Assembly: GCA_013400975.1 (NCBI GenBank)
Contig: WBMZ01008619.1
Coordinates: 248,001 to 312,000, forward strand
Direction: 5' to 3'
Source of the DNA: Atrichornis clamosus
Lineage: Eukaryota; Chordata; Aves; Passeriformes; Menuridae
Length of the DNA stretch: 64,000 nucleotides
Each line of letters opens with the position of its first letter. Within the stretch, counting starts at the first letter, position 1. The notes beneath the pieces were generated by a model. The model was not told the origin of the DNA. It was given only the letters and a program-made list of their open reading frames with translations, and did not search any database. The translations under genes and the position numbers were made by a program. This document shows positions 37,388 through 50,371 of the stretch, piece by piece.

Positions 37388-38450
37388 ACATAAGCCACAA
37401 CCCCCTCCTTCCCCCCAACCTCCCCCCCTCCCTTCTTCTCCACAAAATGAAAGAAAAGAGAAAAAGCCCCTCAGAAGATGAGTAAACAAGAATATGCTAA
37501 TCTACTCTAGGGTGCTCCACCTTCCCAATTGAATGATTCCCATTAAAACTGCAGGGATCATGACTAATCAATCAGCTTGAAGGAGCAGATAGCTCCAGAG
37601 GTTCAAACACTTTTGCTGTTTTCCTTTTCCCCCCTTTCTTTTCCTCTCTTCCTCTTTCCCCCTATCACTTTCCCCCCTCTTATTTATTTTTTAAAGAAGA
37701 CAATCAAGATGAATGGATCAATGTGACAAAAATCCTGCACCCCCCTTTTTGCAATCTCCCCAGCTTTCTTTCTCAGTCCAGTCCAAAACACACATTCCTA
37801 TTTTTTTTTTTCTTGGCAAAAGAGAAAGCTATTTCTCCTCTCAGACTCCCCGTTGCACTTTGCTGGTAAACCTTATGCTCCTCTGCAGCACATAAAGAGT
37901 CTTGAAACTTGAGTCTCAGATATTTTTTTTTTAATTGCTTTCTTTCTTTCTCTCTTTTCCACTCTCTCTCTTTTTCTAATTCCTTCTTTTCCTCTTATTA
38001 TTTTCTCAAAGTTATGCAATCAGCCAGGCTCCCCCTTTTGTGGTCCCCCTCAGTGCAGTTGTGTGCAGCTAATCCAAATGTTGCATCAAAGGTCCCCATC
38101 GAATCATTAGGAGCTAAAAGGAGAGAAGCTTTTTGAAGAGCATTTGCCTTCCAGAAGCTGTAGCAACGGAGTAGGATTTGGCTTTTGAGTGCTCCAAAGG
38201 CTCCTGTTTTTTTTTTAAAATAATAATTTAAAAAAAAATCAATGATTAATTTTATTGATGGATTGAGTCAAAAAATCCTCTCTCAATATTGCTAATTTTT
38301 CAGCCTAAGGAATTCAGCTCCCTGGTTTCCTTGGCTTAGTTGTAGCCACAGGTAAGCTCCTGGCTGCTTGCTGGTTTGTAGATCTCTGTTTCTGAGCTGG
38401 GACGTTTCTTTTTTTTTCCTCCTTTCTCTTTTTTTTTTTTTTTTTTTAAT

Positions 38451-41400
38451 ATTTTTTTTCACTCTTGAAAGATCTCAAAAGCTCCCCCTGATGGCAACAA
38501 AAAGGATTTTTCTAAGTCCTTAATCAGTGGAAATGACTTGGCAGTAGCGCTCACGGAGTGTCCGGGCCACTGCTCCCCTCAGCAGAAATCCATAAAACCA
38601 AGTTAAATCACACCAAATCCGGCCACAAACCCAACAACTCACAGCATCCTCTTCCTCCAGCTCTAAATTGGTGACTGTCACGTCTAACTTTCATTGACAT
38701 TTTTAACAGGAATCACTCACAAGAGTTTTCCTGGGACTTTAATCTTTCTGCTTCTGCAGATTCCCCTGTTGGCACTGCTTAGTTCTGACTACTTGCACTT
38801 AAAAACATACATTATAACATTAATAAAAGTCAATTTTTCCAACCAGAAAGAGCTGTTGTACACTCACAAGTCTTCCAAAAGTTGTTGTTCTTAAATTTCT
38901 TTCTGCTTTGAACACTCCATGATACACATTTGGCATTTTCAGTCATGTTGGATATATCCATAAAGTCCCACCTGAAGTCAACAAGAGCCACAGCCTTGCA
39001 GCCCCTCTCTCCCCTCCAGCCCTTCCCTCCACCACAGCTCTTCTTACAAGAAAGACAAAATACTGGCAACATCCACAAAGTTTTCAATAGAAGACCTCCA
39101 AGCCATTAAGCCTCTCAACAACCAAGAGGAAATATTTAACTAGGAAATAAATGGTACAAACTCCTATAAATGTCCTGCAGGACTCGGAGGGATGTGAAAA
39201 AGACACTCCTGTCTCCGTGCCTGCTTGGCAGAAACAATTTAAGATGAGAGCTAAATTCTGCACTCACTATTCTAATTTAACATGCAGAGGACTGTGCAAA
39301 TCAAGCAAGAAATTCAAAAGTTTAAAGTGAACCTGTTCAACTTCAGCAAGAGCTAAGCCAGGAGGAATCCTGCTGCTTTCTTCACTTGACAACTCCTCCA
39401 AAGTCCCTGGGAACTTTGCACACATAGTCCAGAAGAGCAGGCTCTTAAAATAATGCTGGTTCCAGTTTTTCCAGTAGAAAAAGCTAATTCCGTGAAATCA
39501 TCATGTTTCTTAGGGACATTATGATTTGACTGAAATCATCAAAGAAAATTACTGAAACACTTCAATTTGATGGCACTGCATCAGTTAATTTTGGAGCTAT
39601 CTGACCTTCTATCTCTTATAAAAAGGATTTCACTGTGACCAAAAAACACTTCAGTGCATCAGCCTGCAGCTCCCCTAACAAATTCTGGGATATTCTTGCT
39701 GCAGAGCAAAAAGCAAAGCTCTGTTTTCTATACTTATGGAAGACAGAAGAAAGCATGAAAAGATAGGATTTACCTCTAGCCCACAAATTACATCCTCAAT
39801 CAGTTTTATTCCTCAGACGTAGTGAAAGCATAAAGAAAATGCGATGCATAAAGAAAATGTGACACATAAACTCTCGATGTGATAGAAAACAAAGTGGAAG
39901 AGATTTGATTTTAGGAATAGTGAGTAAATCTTGGATTCCTAAAGTCTGTGGGTCAGATCTAACTTCCCTGAGCAGCTGAAATTCTACCCTGCACAGATGG
40001 ACATTTATTCTCTGCTTAAGCCAGTTCTTAAGTGATGTACAGGCCTTCTGGCAGAGGGGTTCCTACCCAAGGACAATAATCCTGCTGCTGCACTCGAGTG
40101 GAATATTCTCCTAAGGAAAGGGAGCAGGAGATTGTCTTGCATCTAGAGGTATATTCACAAGAAAAAGGGGGCAAAAAAAAGCACCTAACCCTAGATACAC
40201 ATAGAGAGACAAGAATTAAAATAGATATTTATGACACTATGCCAAAAAATAGCATTGAGCTAAATGCCGTATGCAGTCATTATAAGGAGAAATACTCAGC
40301 AGGAATCTTAGCTGAAGCTGCCAATAACTCCCAGGTTCAAGACTAGAGCTGAGAGAATAAATCATAACAAATAATGGTTTTGTCAAATTTCTACTTTTTT
40401 TCCCTCCTATTTGCAAGCAGACTGCGAAACCTCTCAAATATGTTTGAAATTACATGCCCATTTCTTCCTCGTAGTTAGTATTTCTCTGAGGTCAATTAGC
40501 ACACAATTTGCTGTAATGTACACATTTTCACATTTGTTCTGTGTTAATTGGGCAAGGAAGTCACACAGCATTATTTTTGGCTCCCTGGGGGTCAGGTTTA
40601 ATCACTCATGATACAGTAAAATTACTAATTTTACATACGATGGGAGTTTCCGCACTTGAAACTCTCCTTGTGAAAAGCAGTGCTGGCTCTCCAAATTACT
40701 CACATGAAGGTCAATTAAAAACAATATTTCTTGAAAGTTGAGCTGAAAAGTCTGCCAGATACAGCTGAATTGAGGCCGCACTATTCTGGGTAAGTATTTG
40801 TACATATTTGTCCTCACTGCGCACAACTCCATCAATCACAGCGGAGGTTTCATGGTCTTTACCCCTCACCGAGATCCCAATCAAGTCTCTCCCAACTTGG
40901 CTTGGGTTGAGGATGGCTGGAACACGATCCAACAGCTACTCTGCTCAGAATCAGACAGGGCCCAGACACCAGATCTGAACACAACGTGTTGGATTCGGGG
41001 CATACTTTGTGCAATCAGCAATGGTATGACAGGAATCGCGCTGCCTCCACAGAACAGCACGGAACGAAACCCAAAGAGCTGAGGATAGCTTCAAAGAAAA
41101 AGGGATTTGGGCATTCTGGGTCGTGAATCCCATGAAGGCCAGCATATTTTAGGAGAAATAAAGCCACTCGCTTGGTGTCATGGTGGTGGTACAGGGGCTG
41201 CATTGGATGGAACATGGCTACAGCTTCTTGTGGGGAAACACTAATAAATGAAATGCTAATAACGGAAAAAACAACAGTAAAACCATGTGAAACGTGTTCT
41301 GTCTTGGAAAAGATGTAACAAAAGACCTAACGTGGACTCAGTGTAAATTCACCAGATTTTTCAATGTTTTCTCTATCCGTCGTTCCTCCTCTTGTTTTCA

Positions 41401-44400
41401 AAAGAATGATTAAAAGTCTGTGTTCTGCCTCCACTGCCTCTCTCCATGCTGATAACAATCCTGATTTTAAGGATTTATAACTACTGCCTGCACACTCATC
41501 ATTCCATACAACTGCACTAACTCGAGCAGAAATCACAACACCAGCACCGTGTTGCCTTTATTATGGATAAGAGACTCTTCTGCTGCTGGTCCCTCAGCTG
41601 TCCCTTATGTGAAATACAATGCTAACTTACATCAATAAAACAGCTTCGTGTCAATTTGACACACACCCTTTAACCCAGAAAAGTTTACTGAACAATTAAG
41701 AAGTGCAATAAATGACAATCAAGTCTGAATGTGTAATTGATGACTTTATGAAGGTTTCAGTAATTTTATAAGGTAATTTGCAGTCAGTGGCTATAAATTC
41801 CTATTAAACCTGGCATACCACTCTTTTTTGCCCTGAAGAGAGCTGTATTTCCTAACAATACTGATGCCTGTTTGCCTGGAATTCGGTGACTTTATCCTTC
41901 AAATTTCCCTGATGAAATATCGTATTTCCAGAAAAGTTACATATTCTTTGTATTTTTTTTCACCGCATTCTTGCAATACATTCTGGGGGCTGGGGCAACA
42001 ATCTCTGTTCTACATTGTGGTGAGAGTGATAAGCCACGGTAGATGATGTAAGCAATGGGGCACATTCTTCAATTAAACCATGTAAATGCTGATTAATTCA
42101 GTGGATGCATTTTGATTTGGACTTTGGACTGTAATTCTGGGTGTTGAGGAAGGGCTGTCCAGGTGAAATCCTGGCACTGACATCCTGCCCTGACTGGAAT
42201 CCTTGCTCAGGCACCAGGAGAGAACAACCACAGACCTCACCTACGTGGTGCCACTCCAAGGCCACATCCCTGTGTCCCAAGGTGAGGATGCACCAGGTTT
42301 CTGCGAGCAGCCCCAGAGGGTCCCACAGGGTGAGTGTGGGGCCAGGCCCTTCACATCCCACTTCTCCAGGGCCACATCCCGATGTGGGAGAGCACCAGGC
42401 AGGCAGAGGAGGCAGGTTCAAAACCAGCAGACTGTTGGGGGCAGCAAAATCACAGCCTAAAGCAAAAGATGCTGAGAGGAGGAAGGACCTCCTGGGTCTC
42501 AGCAAGTGCCCACAGCACCCTGCCCGGCCAGCCCCACATCCCCTTGGCCCAGGGGATCCCTGTGTGCCCTTGGCAGGGACAAGCCCCCAGCACCTTTCCA
42601 GGCCCTCCTGGCATTGCCCCTCTACCAAAAGCACTGCTTGGAGCCACCAGCTCCTCTCACAGAGGTTTAAAAGCCCAACAAGAACACCAAACCTCTGTGC
42701 CTCTCAGTTAAAGACTCTAAAATAATGCCTATTTTAAAAGTCTGCTCACCCAGAGATTTAAGATTCCCAGACGAAACCAGGACGGTAAAAGCCAGAACTG
42801 CAGAATCCTGTTCTTACCTCTTCTGCACTGTTTGGCCCATGAGGAATTCTGGAGGGGCCACGAAGAGGATACCAAATGTTGCCCTTGAAAAAAAACAGAT
42901 AAAACCCTGGATAGTGCATGAGGAGATCCCCTGGTTTTCCATAAAGCAAGACGTGTTATGTGGTTCCCAAACCACCTCACCCAAAGATTATATACCCTCC
43001 AGTATGTTTGGGGTTGGATCAAATACTGTGGGAAGAGAAATGGACTAGGTTGGGAAGGAACAGGGAGCAAGACAATCAGTCAAGTGGCCAGGAAGGAAAG
43101 AACTCCTTGCGAGTTCCATCTCCTGGTGATTTGCAAATACTGGTGGCTGGTTCATGGCTGGCAGGAGGGGGACAGAGCCATTGCTTTATTCATCCCTGAG
43201 CACTGTCAGTGCATTTGGGCTCTCTCTCGAGCTGCTTCCAGGACAGGACCCACAAGCCCACCCTGACATCTGCTGGGGCCACCTCAAATCCACCTCTGGA
43301 ATGCACAGGAGTACTCAGGCTCCCACAGCAGCCAAGAGCAAATCGTGAGGATGACGGGGGAGAAAACAAAAAGACTGTTTCACTGAACCAAAGATTTATC
43401 TGACAGCACCAGGCAGCCAAATAACTCCACAACTGAAAAAACTCGGTTTTGCTTTTTACACAGGGGTCCCCCGGCTTTGTAAAAACACAGGGTGCATCAG
43501 CAGATGTTCCATCCCTGCATGTGCAGCACAACCCACACCACTGCAGTCTCTGTTAATTAGTCACCACCCCACAGCAAGTCTCAGCCCAGAGGTCAAGGAC
43601 TGGGTGAGCTCTGGAGCCTAAACTATTCTCCTAGGCCTACTAATGTTTTCCCCGCAAGATAAATAGCTTGCATGGGTGCAGAGAGAGGAGGGGGGTGCCT
43701 TGGAGAGGCACAGGGGGCCTCTGCTGGCTGGGTACCTGTTCAGAAGATACATGGGAGGTCATCACTCTTCCAGCGCTTTGCTCTGACACCTTCCTCTAAC
43801 CATACATCACTTTGAACACATTAAAGAGAGCGAGGTCAGCAGCAGCTCTCCTGGAGGAGGAGCTCAGGGCTCTCCAGCCCCCCAAGCCAGGGTGGGCTCC
43901 CTCGGGCAGGGTGGCATCACTGGAGGAGAGATGGGTCCAGGAGATGAGGATGGAAAAAAGGGCTCTGATTGTGCTCTCTCAGCTCCCCCCAAGTGCAGCC
44001 AGAAGAACCACACAAGCTGCTCTGAAAGCCAGAAGGGAAGTTTGGTGCTGGCAGGTGTGAATGCACAGAGACAAGGAGCAGGACTCAAACAGATGGAAAT
44101 ACAAGGCTCAGGAATAATCTAGAAAATTCAAATACATCAGGCCGTGATTTGGTATTCACAGGCATCGTCTTCAAGAAAGTTTAACATATTCACATGTTTT
44201 TCCCAAACCAGATTTCTGCTCCAAAGCCAGTACTAACAGGATTAACACAAGTGACCTGCTATGTCTTGCTATTGGAGATGATAATCAAGCAAACAATAAA
44301 CAAATCGATCAAGAGAAAGACACCATGTGTCACTCTGCAGCAAGGAAGCCAAAAGACAGAATTCAGAGGAAAAGCTGCTCTGCATTTGAGAGCTATTCCC

Positions 44401-46996
44401 AGTGAAACGGGATTTCCCCTCTCTGCTTTCATTTGAATGGCATTTGAAAAACACAGCTGCAGAGTCCCATGCACACCAGGGATGGAGCCAAGAGGGGAAC
44501 CCTCCCAGCCCGGCCGCCACCGCCCTCAGCCGCAGATCTGAAGGGAGACGTTTGTCCCATCTCCACAGCACCCAGAGCACAAGTCAAGTCCTTCCCTCAA
44601 ACACTCCCAAACCTCAGCAGCAGCACTCGGGACCTTGAGAACCCCCATAAAACAGCAGAGGTCAGCTTCTGCCCCGAGCTGGCACAGGAGGCTCCCTCAG
44701 TCCAAATGGCGCTCCTGGCATCGGAACCGACCTCTGCCGAGCTGTGGATCATCCCTTAGGGCTGAAGCTCAGAGCAAGGCAGGACCTGGCATTGCAGGGT
44801 GAGGTGGTTGCCCGCCTGCCTGGAAGGTATAACCAGTCTTTGCAGTCATGTGCTTAGCTCCAGAATTCGAAAAATCTCATAACTTCATGTGTCATCCCCT
44901 TGCACCTGAAGCAACCCCTCCCGAATCCTCCCTTCCTGATCCCAGCCATGCTGTCAGGCTTCCCCAGCCTCATTCCAGCCTTGCACCCCAGCTGCTTCAT
45001 TTTCCTGTGCCCCCCAATGCTCTGCCCCCAGAATCCACAGATATTAACTGATTTGTTAAAAGAAGGTTCAGGCAAGGATGTATTAAATCCGAGCATTCCA
45101 CTCATACCTCCCGGGCTTCCCAGTGCAACTGAGATTCCTCAAATATGGTAAAAAAACAAAACAAGACAAAACAAAACGGGGGAGGAAAGAACAGAAAGAG
45201 TGGAAATAGAAACCAGACAGAAGAAAAGCAGAAGGAAAAAGAAAACCAACAACAAAACACAAATAAATTGGAGGACAGCCCTCGCTAAAAACTGCAGGTT
45301 GGGTTTTTTTGGCTAAGAATTTGGCATCGCTGGCCTTCTGTGATATGTCAGGGGATGAAATAAATACAATATAGCAAGTATTATAGGAAACAATTGCCAT
45401 ATGTGAGGGTGGTGGCAGCCTGTGCTTTCCCCGCCACCCCCTATTGCTTTCGTCTGCACTAAAGCTGAGTTTAAACTAGTGAAATCCATCTCTATCTGTC
45501 TAAATGCATAAATACATTTTCAGCCAAGACCCACCACTGGCTGCAGTTGTATGGCAACTCTCAGTCGAAATGTCTAAGCAGGGTTTTGACTTCATCCCCA
45601 GCTCATTGTTAATGCATTTAACAGGATTGTCAAAAATTCCCTTTGCTCTCGGAGGTGATACCCAGGTCTGCCGTGATACGTCGCAGATCCCTCTGATGCA
45701 GCACAGTTCACTCGTGAGTGTCAGACCCTGTTTGCCCACGAGCATAGAAAACCAGAAAACATCATGTGGACAGCTATAAAAGCTGCAGAGAACTGGATCT
45801 GAGAGAGCTACAACCTTGTTTGTGTTGGAGCAGCTCTCCTGTATCCTGCTTTTGAAGCTGCTGGTTATTGCAGGAGCACATCTGTGTGCAGAATTGGACA
45901 CACGGCTCGGGCTGTGCTGCTGAAAAGGCAGCCCAGCTACGCTGCTCAGGCAGGTAATTAAACCCATCAGTGAGTGAATGACCTGGTTAAGAATCTCAAG
46001 AAAATAGAAAATTCCTCAGGAGGCAAAAAACTGGAATTGAAATATCAAAATTTATCCTGGAGCAAAAAATAGCCTCCTTTCATTCCTTTGCCACCGATGC
46101 TTTAAAAAAGAGCTAGGAAAATGAAAAGTGCACCAAATAATACATGAAAACATTCTCCCCAACTAAATAGACATAGAAGCACAAAGCCCTGTGTATATTC
46201 AATACTATTTTTAGAAAACATTTAAACCTACAGACTTCAAAATTAATTCTCTAAAGTACATTTCTACGGTGCAATACAAATCTCATTAAATTCCATAGTT
46301 TATAATATTTATACAAGAAGGTACCCTTTGTTATTAAATGCTGTAGGACCTGCCCAGAAAGGTTAGCAACTCTTTCCAGGATACCAAAACCTTTTCAGAT
46401 CAGTTCATCTCTAAAAAAAGCTTAGGCTGATTTTAATTTGATCAGCCTTGAGTTGTTGTCAGAATAGTTTACTGAATGGTTCCTATGAAAAATAGGGAGG
46501 TTTTTTTATTGACAAATGAAATCAATTTTGTTAGGGAGTATTCACAATATTTCAACCCTTAAACTGTCATATGCTCCAATTCAGTGCATGCTTTGTGGCA
46601 AGGAGTGTATTGCCAGCTTTTAATGGGGAAAGCTGCCTGTGGAATTTACAGCAATGACTTCATGGGGAATGCGGGAAGCCTTCCTGTTAAAGGTGAGTGG
46701 GGTGATGAGTCCTGCTGCACAGGTTGGGACAAATCAACCAAAATCAAGGTATGTTGGTGCCTACTTTTCCAGTTATGTCAGTGGAAGTGAAGGATTTAAA
46801 CAGGAGTTGACATTTACACATTCCATGCTAATTTTCTGCCAGGTCTCAGTGAGAGCTGCTCTTCTTCCAGCCTTGGCTTTACTTGACGAGGTGGTCGAGC
46901 TGATCTGATCCTTTCTGATTGTCTTATGTGACACCATTTGTTGGAGAATATCAAGAGCCTTCACTCCTCAAAACATCACCTAGAATCCACCTGAAC
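38451..46996. other. Upstream flanking DNA, proximal
   Basis: No gene is recognised. The interval is mostly AT-rich unique sequence with short chance frames. A GC-richer patch at 42130-42660 and another at 43750-44060 give overlapping open frames on both strands, none like a known protein. 41640-41830 is AT-rich with several homeodomain-type cores and is a candidate conserved element. An (AAAAC)n-like stretch lies at 45148-45178. No clear transposon copy is seen here. Confidence 0.65.
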
Positions 46997-47459
46997 ATGG
47001 CAAGGACCTGGAGCTGCTGGAGAGAGCCCAGAGGAGGCACCAGGATGGGCAGAGGGATGGAGCAGCTCTGCTGGGAGGAAAGGCTGGGAGAGCTGGGATT
47101 GTTCAGCCTGGAGAGGAGAAGCTTGGGGGTGACCTCACTGTGGCCTTGCAGGGCCTGAAGGAGCCGACAGGAAAGATGGAGAGAGACTTTGGACAAGGGC
47201 CTGGAGTGACAGGACACAGGGAATGGCCTCACACTGACAGACCGGAGGTTTAGATTTTTTTTTTTTTTTAGAAGGAGGGGAGGCCCTGGCACAGGTTGCC
47301 CAGAGAATCTGTGGCTGCCCCATCCCTGGAAGTGTCCAAGGCCAGGTTGGACGGGGCTTGGAGCACCCTGGGATAGTGGAAGGTGTCCCTGCCATGGCAG
47401 GGGTTTAGAATTAGATGATCTTTAATGTCCCTTCCAACCCAAATCATTCTGTGATTCAG
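46997..47459 (+). mobile_element. CR1 LINE 3' part with internal T15 run
   Basis: Forward CR1 sequence on the plus strand: GGACCTGGAGCTGCTGGAGA at the left, then GATTGTTCAGCCTGGAGAGG. Next come the CCTTGCAGGGCCTGAAGGAG block, CACAGGTTGCCCAGAGAATC, CATCCCTGGAAGTGTCCAAGG and the tail AACCCAAATCATTCTGTGATTC. Between 47250 and 47275 a run of 15 T (47255-47269) stands where consensus copies have about 40 further bases, so the copy carries an internal deletion and slippage expansion. It is a dead, 5'-truncated copy, opposite in orientation to PAPPA. Confidence 0.93.
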
Positions 47460-49813
47460 AGGGACCAGGGCAGAGGTGCAGCAGACAAAACCATGTGCTG
47501 ACATTTATGATACAAGTTCAAGCCTCCATCCTATGTGCAGCATCTTCTGCCAACACTAAATTCACCAAGGCTGCCATCAGAGAAATGCAATTGAAAACTG
47601 AGAAAGATTAGTAGGCTCAATAATCAGTTCTTTAAACCGCATCCTATATTGGGGTTTTGTTTCCTCATTCCACCAGCTGACTTTTACTAAGGTTGATTGT
47701 AGGAGCAGCATGAAATTAAGAGAGGGAGAGGGGAAAAAAGTTTAAAAAAAAAAAGAAAAAGCACTCTGTCTGTTTAGATTGGGGTCACATTGTGAATTTA
47801 GGTTTCATTTTTCTCTTAATTTTGTGCAAAGATTAGCCTTAAGAAGAAACACATTTCTGGAATTGGGAACCTACAGCATGGTACAGCTTTCAAGACACCA
47901 AGCCAAAGTGTCTCTTTAATTATTTTTTAGATGAATTTTCCTTGTTCTGAGCTAATGGGTAACAGACCATGTCACAAAACTATTCCACATCTCTATTCAG
48001 CAGAAGGGAGCTTTTTCTAGGAGTTTTCAAGGGGTTTAAAAACTATAGACAGAGAGTCCTCGGAACCAATGCCTACAGGCTGTAGGCATCTACTTCAGGT
48101 TCACTGGAGCCCCATTCAGCCCAGGACTTCTCATTTCAGCTGCAATTTAAGATTAAACTCAGGATGCTTATGAGGCAACAGACCTGTTTGTGTTCCTGTT
48201 CCCTCACCATCCTGTTCCCAGAGTAAAACCCCGAGAGAGCTCCCAGAAACTACAGGTACAGCTTCAACAGCCCTTTCAAATGTACAAAATAAACCTGCTT
48301 GAGCTATTAAGAAGTTTTTGATGTTTAAGATCACCGAGTGCATGGAAGTTAACAGACACCCCCGAGTCACCTGCAGCCAGGACAGCCATAAGAAACCCTG
48401 GAGGAAGGCATTTTTGTCTGTCAAAGGCGCCAAGGTCCATGGCAGGAGGGACTGCGGGAAGCTGGCTGAGAAACCTGGCACTGGGAAGCTCTCAGCTCCA
48501 CCAGGAGCAGCCTTACCCTTCAGAAACCACTGTCAGGGCACTGTGTTGGCTTGGGGCACCTCAGGCAGGAGGGAAGCCCAAAACTGGTGTCGGGGGCTGG
48601 TGCTGGGGAGAGGGAGGCCCAACGCCAGCCCGGCCTGAGGGACTGGGTGGGATCCTCTTTCCAGAGGAAATACAACTTTTCCCTAACAGAAGTCCTTCCC
48701 AAAAGGGCTGCAGAAGCCAGCCTGCTTTTTGTTCTCAGTAATCACTTTACTGATATTTCAAAGGCATTATGTAACTGAAACAGTGTAAAGTTATTGCTAC
48801 CGACATTGTCAATAAATCATTAACATTTCTTAACAGGAACAGCACGACTGTTCATGTCATGGCTGTCTCATTCACTTTCAAATCAAAGCTTTCAAATTAA
48901 ATATTCATTTAATATTAAAATATTAATGCAGTCCCACTGTTTCTGTAATATTAATTTCTTATGGCATTTCCAGGCAAATGCATGTATTATAAACTTCATC
49001 TCCCACAGGAGGTCCCTCAGCCTTCCCTTTTCCTTCTTTCAGCATTATCCTGATCCCAGGCCAGGAAGGGACTTTGAGAGAAGGAGGGGCTGCCTGATGA
49101 AGGGGAAGCAAGGTGGATAATTTAACTTAAAGTACCCCATTCCTCCCCTCCCACACAACCTCCCCACCCTTAGATCAGGATATCGAAGGCTGCCATTATA
49201 TCTCCCGCCTACAGAATGAGTCATTCATACATTCAGCAATTCCTGTTGGAAAAACAGTGAATGCCTCTGTCACCAGAGCCCATTACAGAAATTAAACTTT
49301 GCAAATCATCAGGGAGGGGCAAGATTTGAAGCGTTTCAAGGCGCACTCCTGGTCTCTCCGGTCCCAGTAAGAGCAGAATTGATTTGACAATAAGCTTTTA
49401 CAGCCTTAATGTCTACAGTAGGCAGCATGCACACACCCGGGTGGGAAGCAGGTCAGAGGAATACAGTGCTGCTCTCCTGGATATTTTCTTTTTGGTTGGT
49501 TGTTTGTTTTTTCCCAGTGGTTCACCTCAGGCAAAGTGACACCGAATGCAAATCCCCAGTGGCATTTCCATGGCTGTGCCACAGCTCGACTGCACGAAGA
49601 GCACCCCTCATCCATCTGTTCCTGCTGGGTGTCCCTGCATGAAGCTCCCCAGAGGCTGGCAGGGGACCTGTGGCACCCTAAGGAAAGCTTTGGGCTGTCA
49701 GGGCTTTCACTGGAGGAAACTCTGCTTGGGAGGATCCAAAGGAAAAGTGAAGAATATTCACCGACAATTTGTCAAAACAGAAGCCCATCCAGAACAGATG
49801 ATTTTCTGCACAG
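47460..49813. other. Upstream flanking DNA between CR1 and solo LTR
   Basis: Unique sequence without a recognised gene. 48735-49000 is strikingly AT-rich with many ATTA/TAAT and AAATATTAAT-type strings and an octamer-like GCATTATGTAAC. It is a candidate conserved non-coding element. 48360-48660 is GC-richer with chance frames only. Confidence 0.6.
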
Positions 49814-50371
49814 TGTGCTGGTTTGGTCTGGGGTAGGGTTAATTTTCTTCATGGTAGCTGCTATGGGGCCGTGTGTTAGATTTGTGCTGAAAACAGCGTC
49901 AGTAACTCAAGTACAACCTTTTTATTTGTTATCACTGAGCAGCAATTACACAGCAAGGCCTTTTTACACTTTTACTCTTTTATGCAGAGGCCTTTTCTGC
50001 CAATCACCCCACCAGTGGGAAGGCTGAGGGTGCACAAGAAGTTGGGGGGACACACCCCAAGTGACCCAAGGGACATCCCACAGCTTATGGCATCATGCTC
50101 AGCGTTTAAAGCTGGGGCAGAAGGAGGAAGAGGGGGACATTCAGAGGTGTTTGTCTTCACCCTTATACACAATGGGGCTCTGCTGTCCTGGGAGTGAATG
50201 AATTCCTTGGTTTGCTTTGCTTGTCTGCATAGCTTTTGCTTTACCTATTCACTGTGTGTACTCAACCCAGGAGTTCTCTCACTTTTACTCTTCCCATTCC
50301 CCCTCCATCCCAGCACGGGCTGTGGGGGAGCGGCTGCGTGGGGCCGAGTTGCTGTCTGGGGTTAAACCACA
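49814..50371 (+). mobile_element. Solo LTR of a passerine-type endogenous retrovirus
   Basis: About 558 bases beginning TGTGCTGGTTTGGTCTGGGG and ending CTGGGGTTAAACCACA, with TG...CA termini. Recognisable internal blocks of this LTR family include TTAATTTTCTTCATGGTAGC, the GCTGAAAACAGCGT block and GGCCTTTTCTGCCAATCACC. Further along are GGGTGCACAAGAAGTTGGGG, CATCATGCTCAGCGTTTAAAGC and GTGAATGAATTCCTTGGTTTGC. A possible 4-base target duplication ACAG flanks it (49810-49813 and 50372-50375). No gag, pol or env sequence is present on either side, so this is a solo LTR left by recombination. The usual TATA-like string is degraded (GTTTAAAGC). Family assignment is from memory of bird genomes, and the exact class is not settled. 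Confidence 0.85.

Larger units (their letters stand above)
36990..38450 (+). repeat. Long pyrimidine-rich (polypurine on gene strand) tract
   Basis: For about 1.4 kb the plus strand is dominated by C and T, in blocks of long (CT)n, (CTTT)n and T-runs. Clear blocks are 37010-37075, 37130-37240, 37400-37440, 37620-37690, 37920-38000 and 38400-38450, the last ending in a 19-base T-run at 38429-38447. A (CA)n stretch lies at 37247-37278. Such tracts can form triplex DNA or stable R-loops when the purine-rich strand is transcribed, as it would be in the direction of PAPPA. Between blocks there are non-repetitive sequences with TF-like motifs, such as ATGCTAAT at about 37494 and CTAATCAATCAG at about 37563. 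Confidence 0.75.

Noticed and set aside
42098..42725. Overlapping 178- and 194-codon frames in a GC-rich patch
   Set aside because: Open on both strands through GC-rich, stop-poor DNA. There is no splice-site pattern, start context or known domain.
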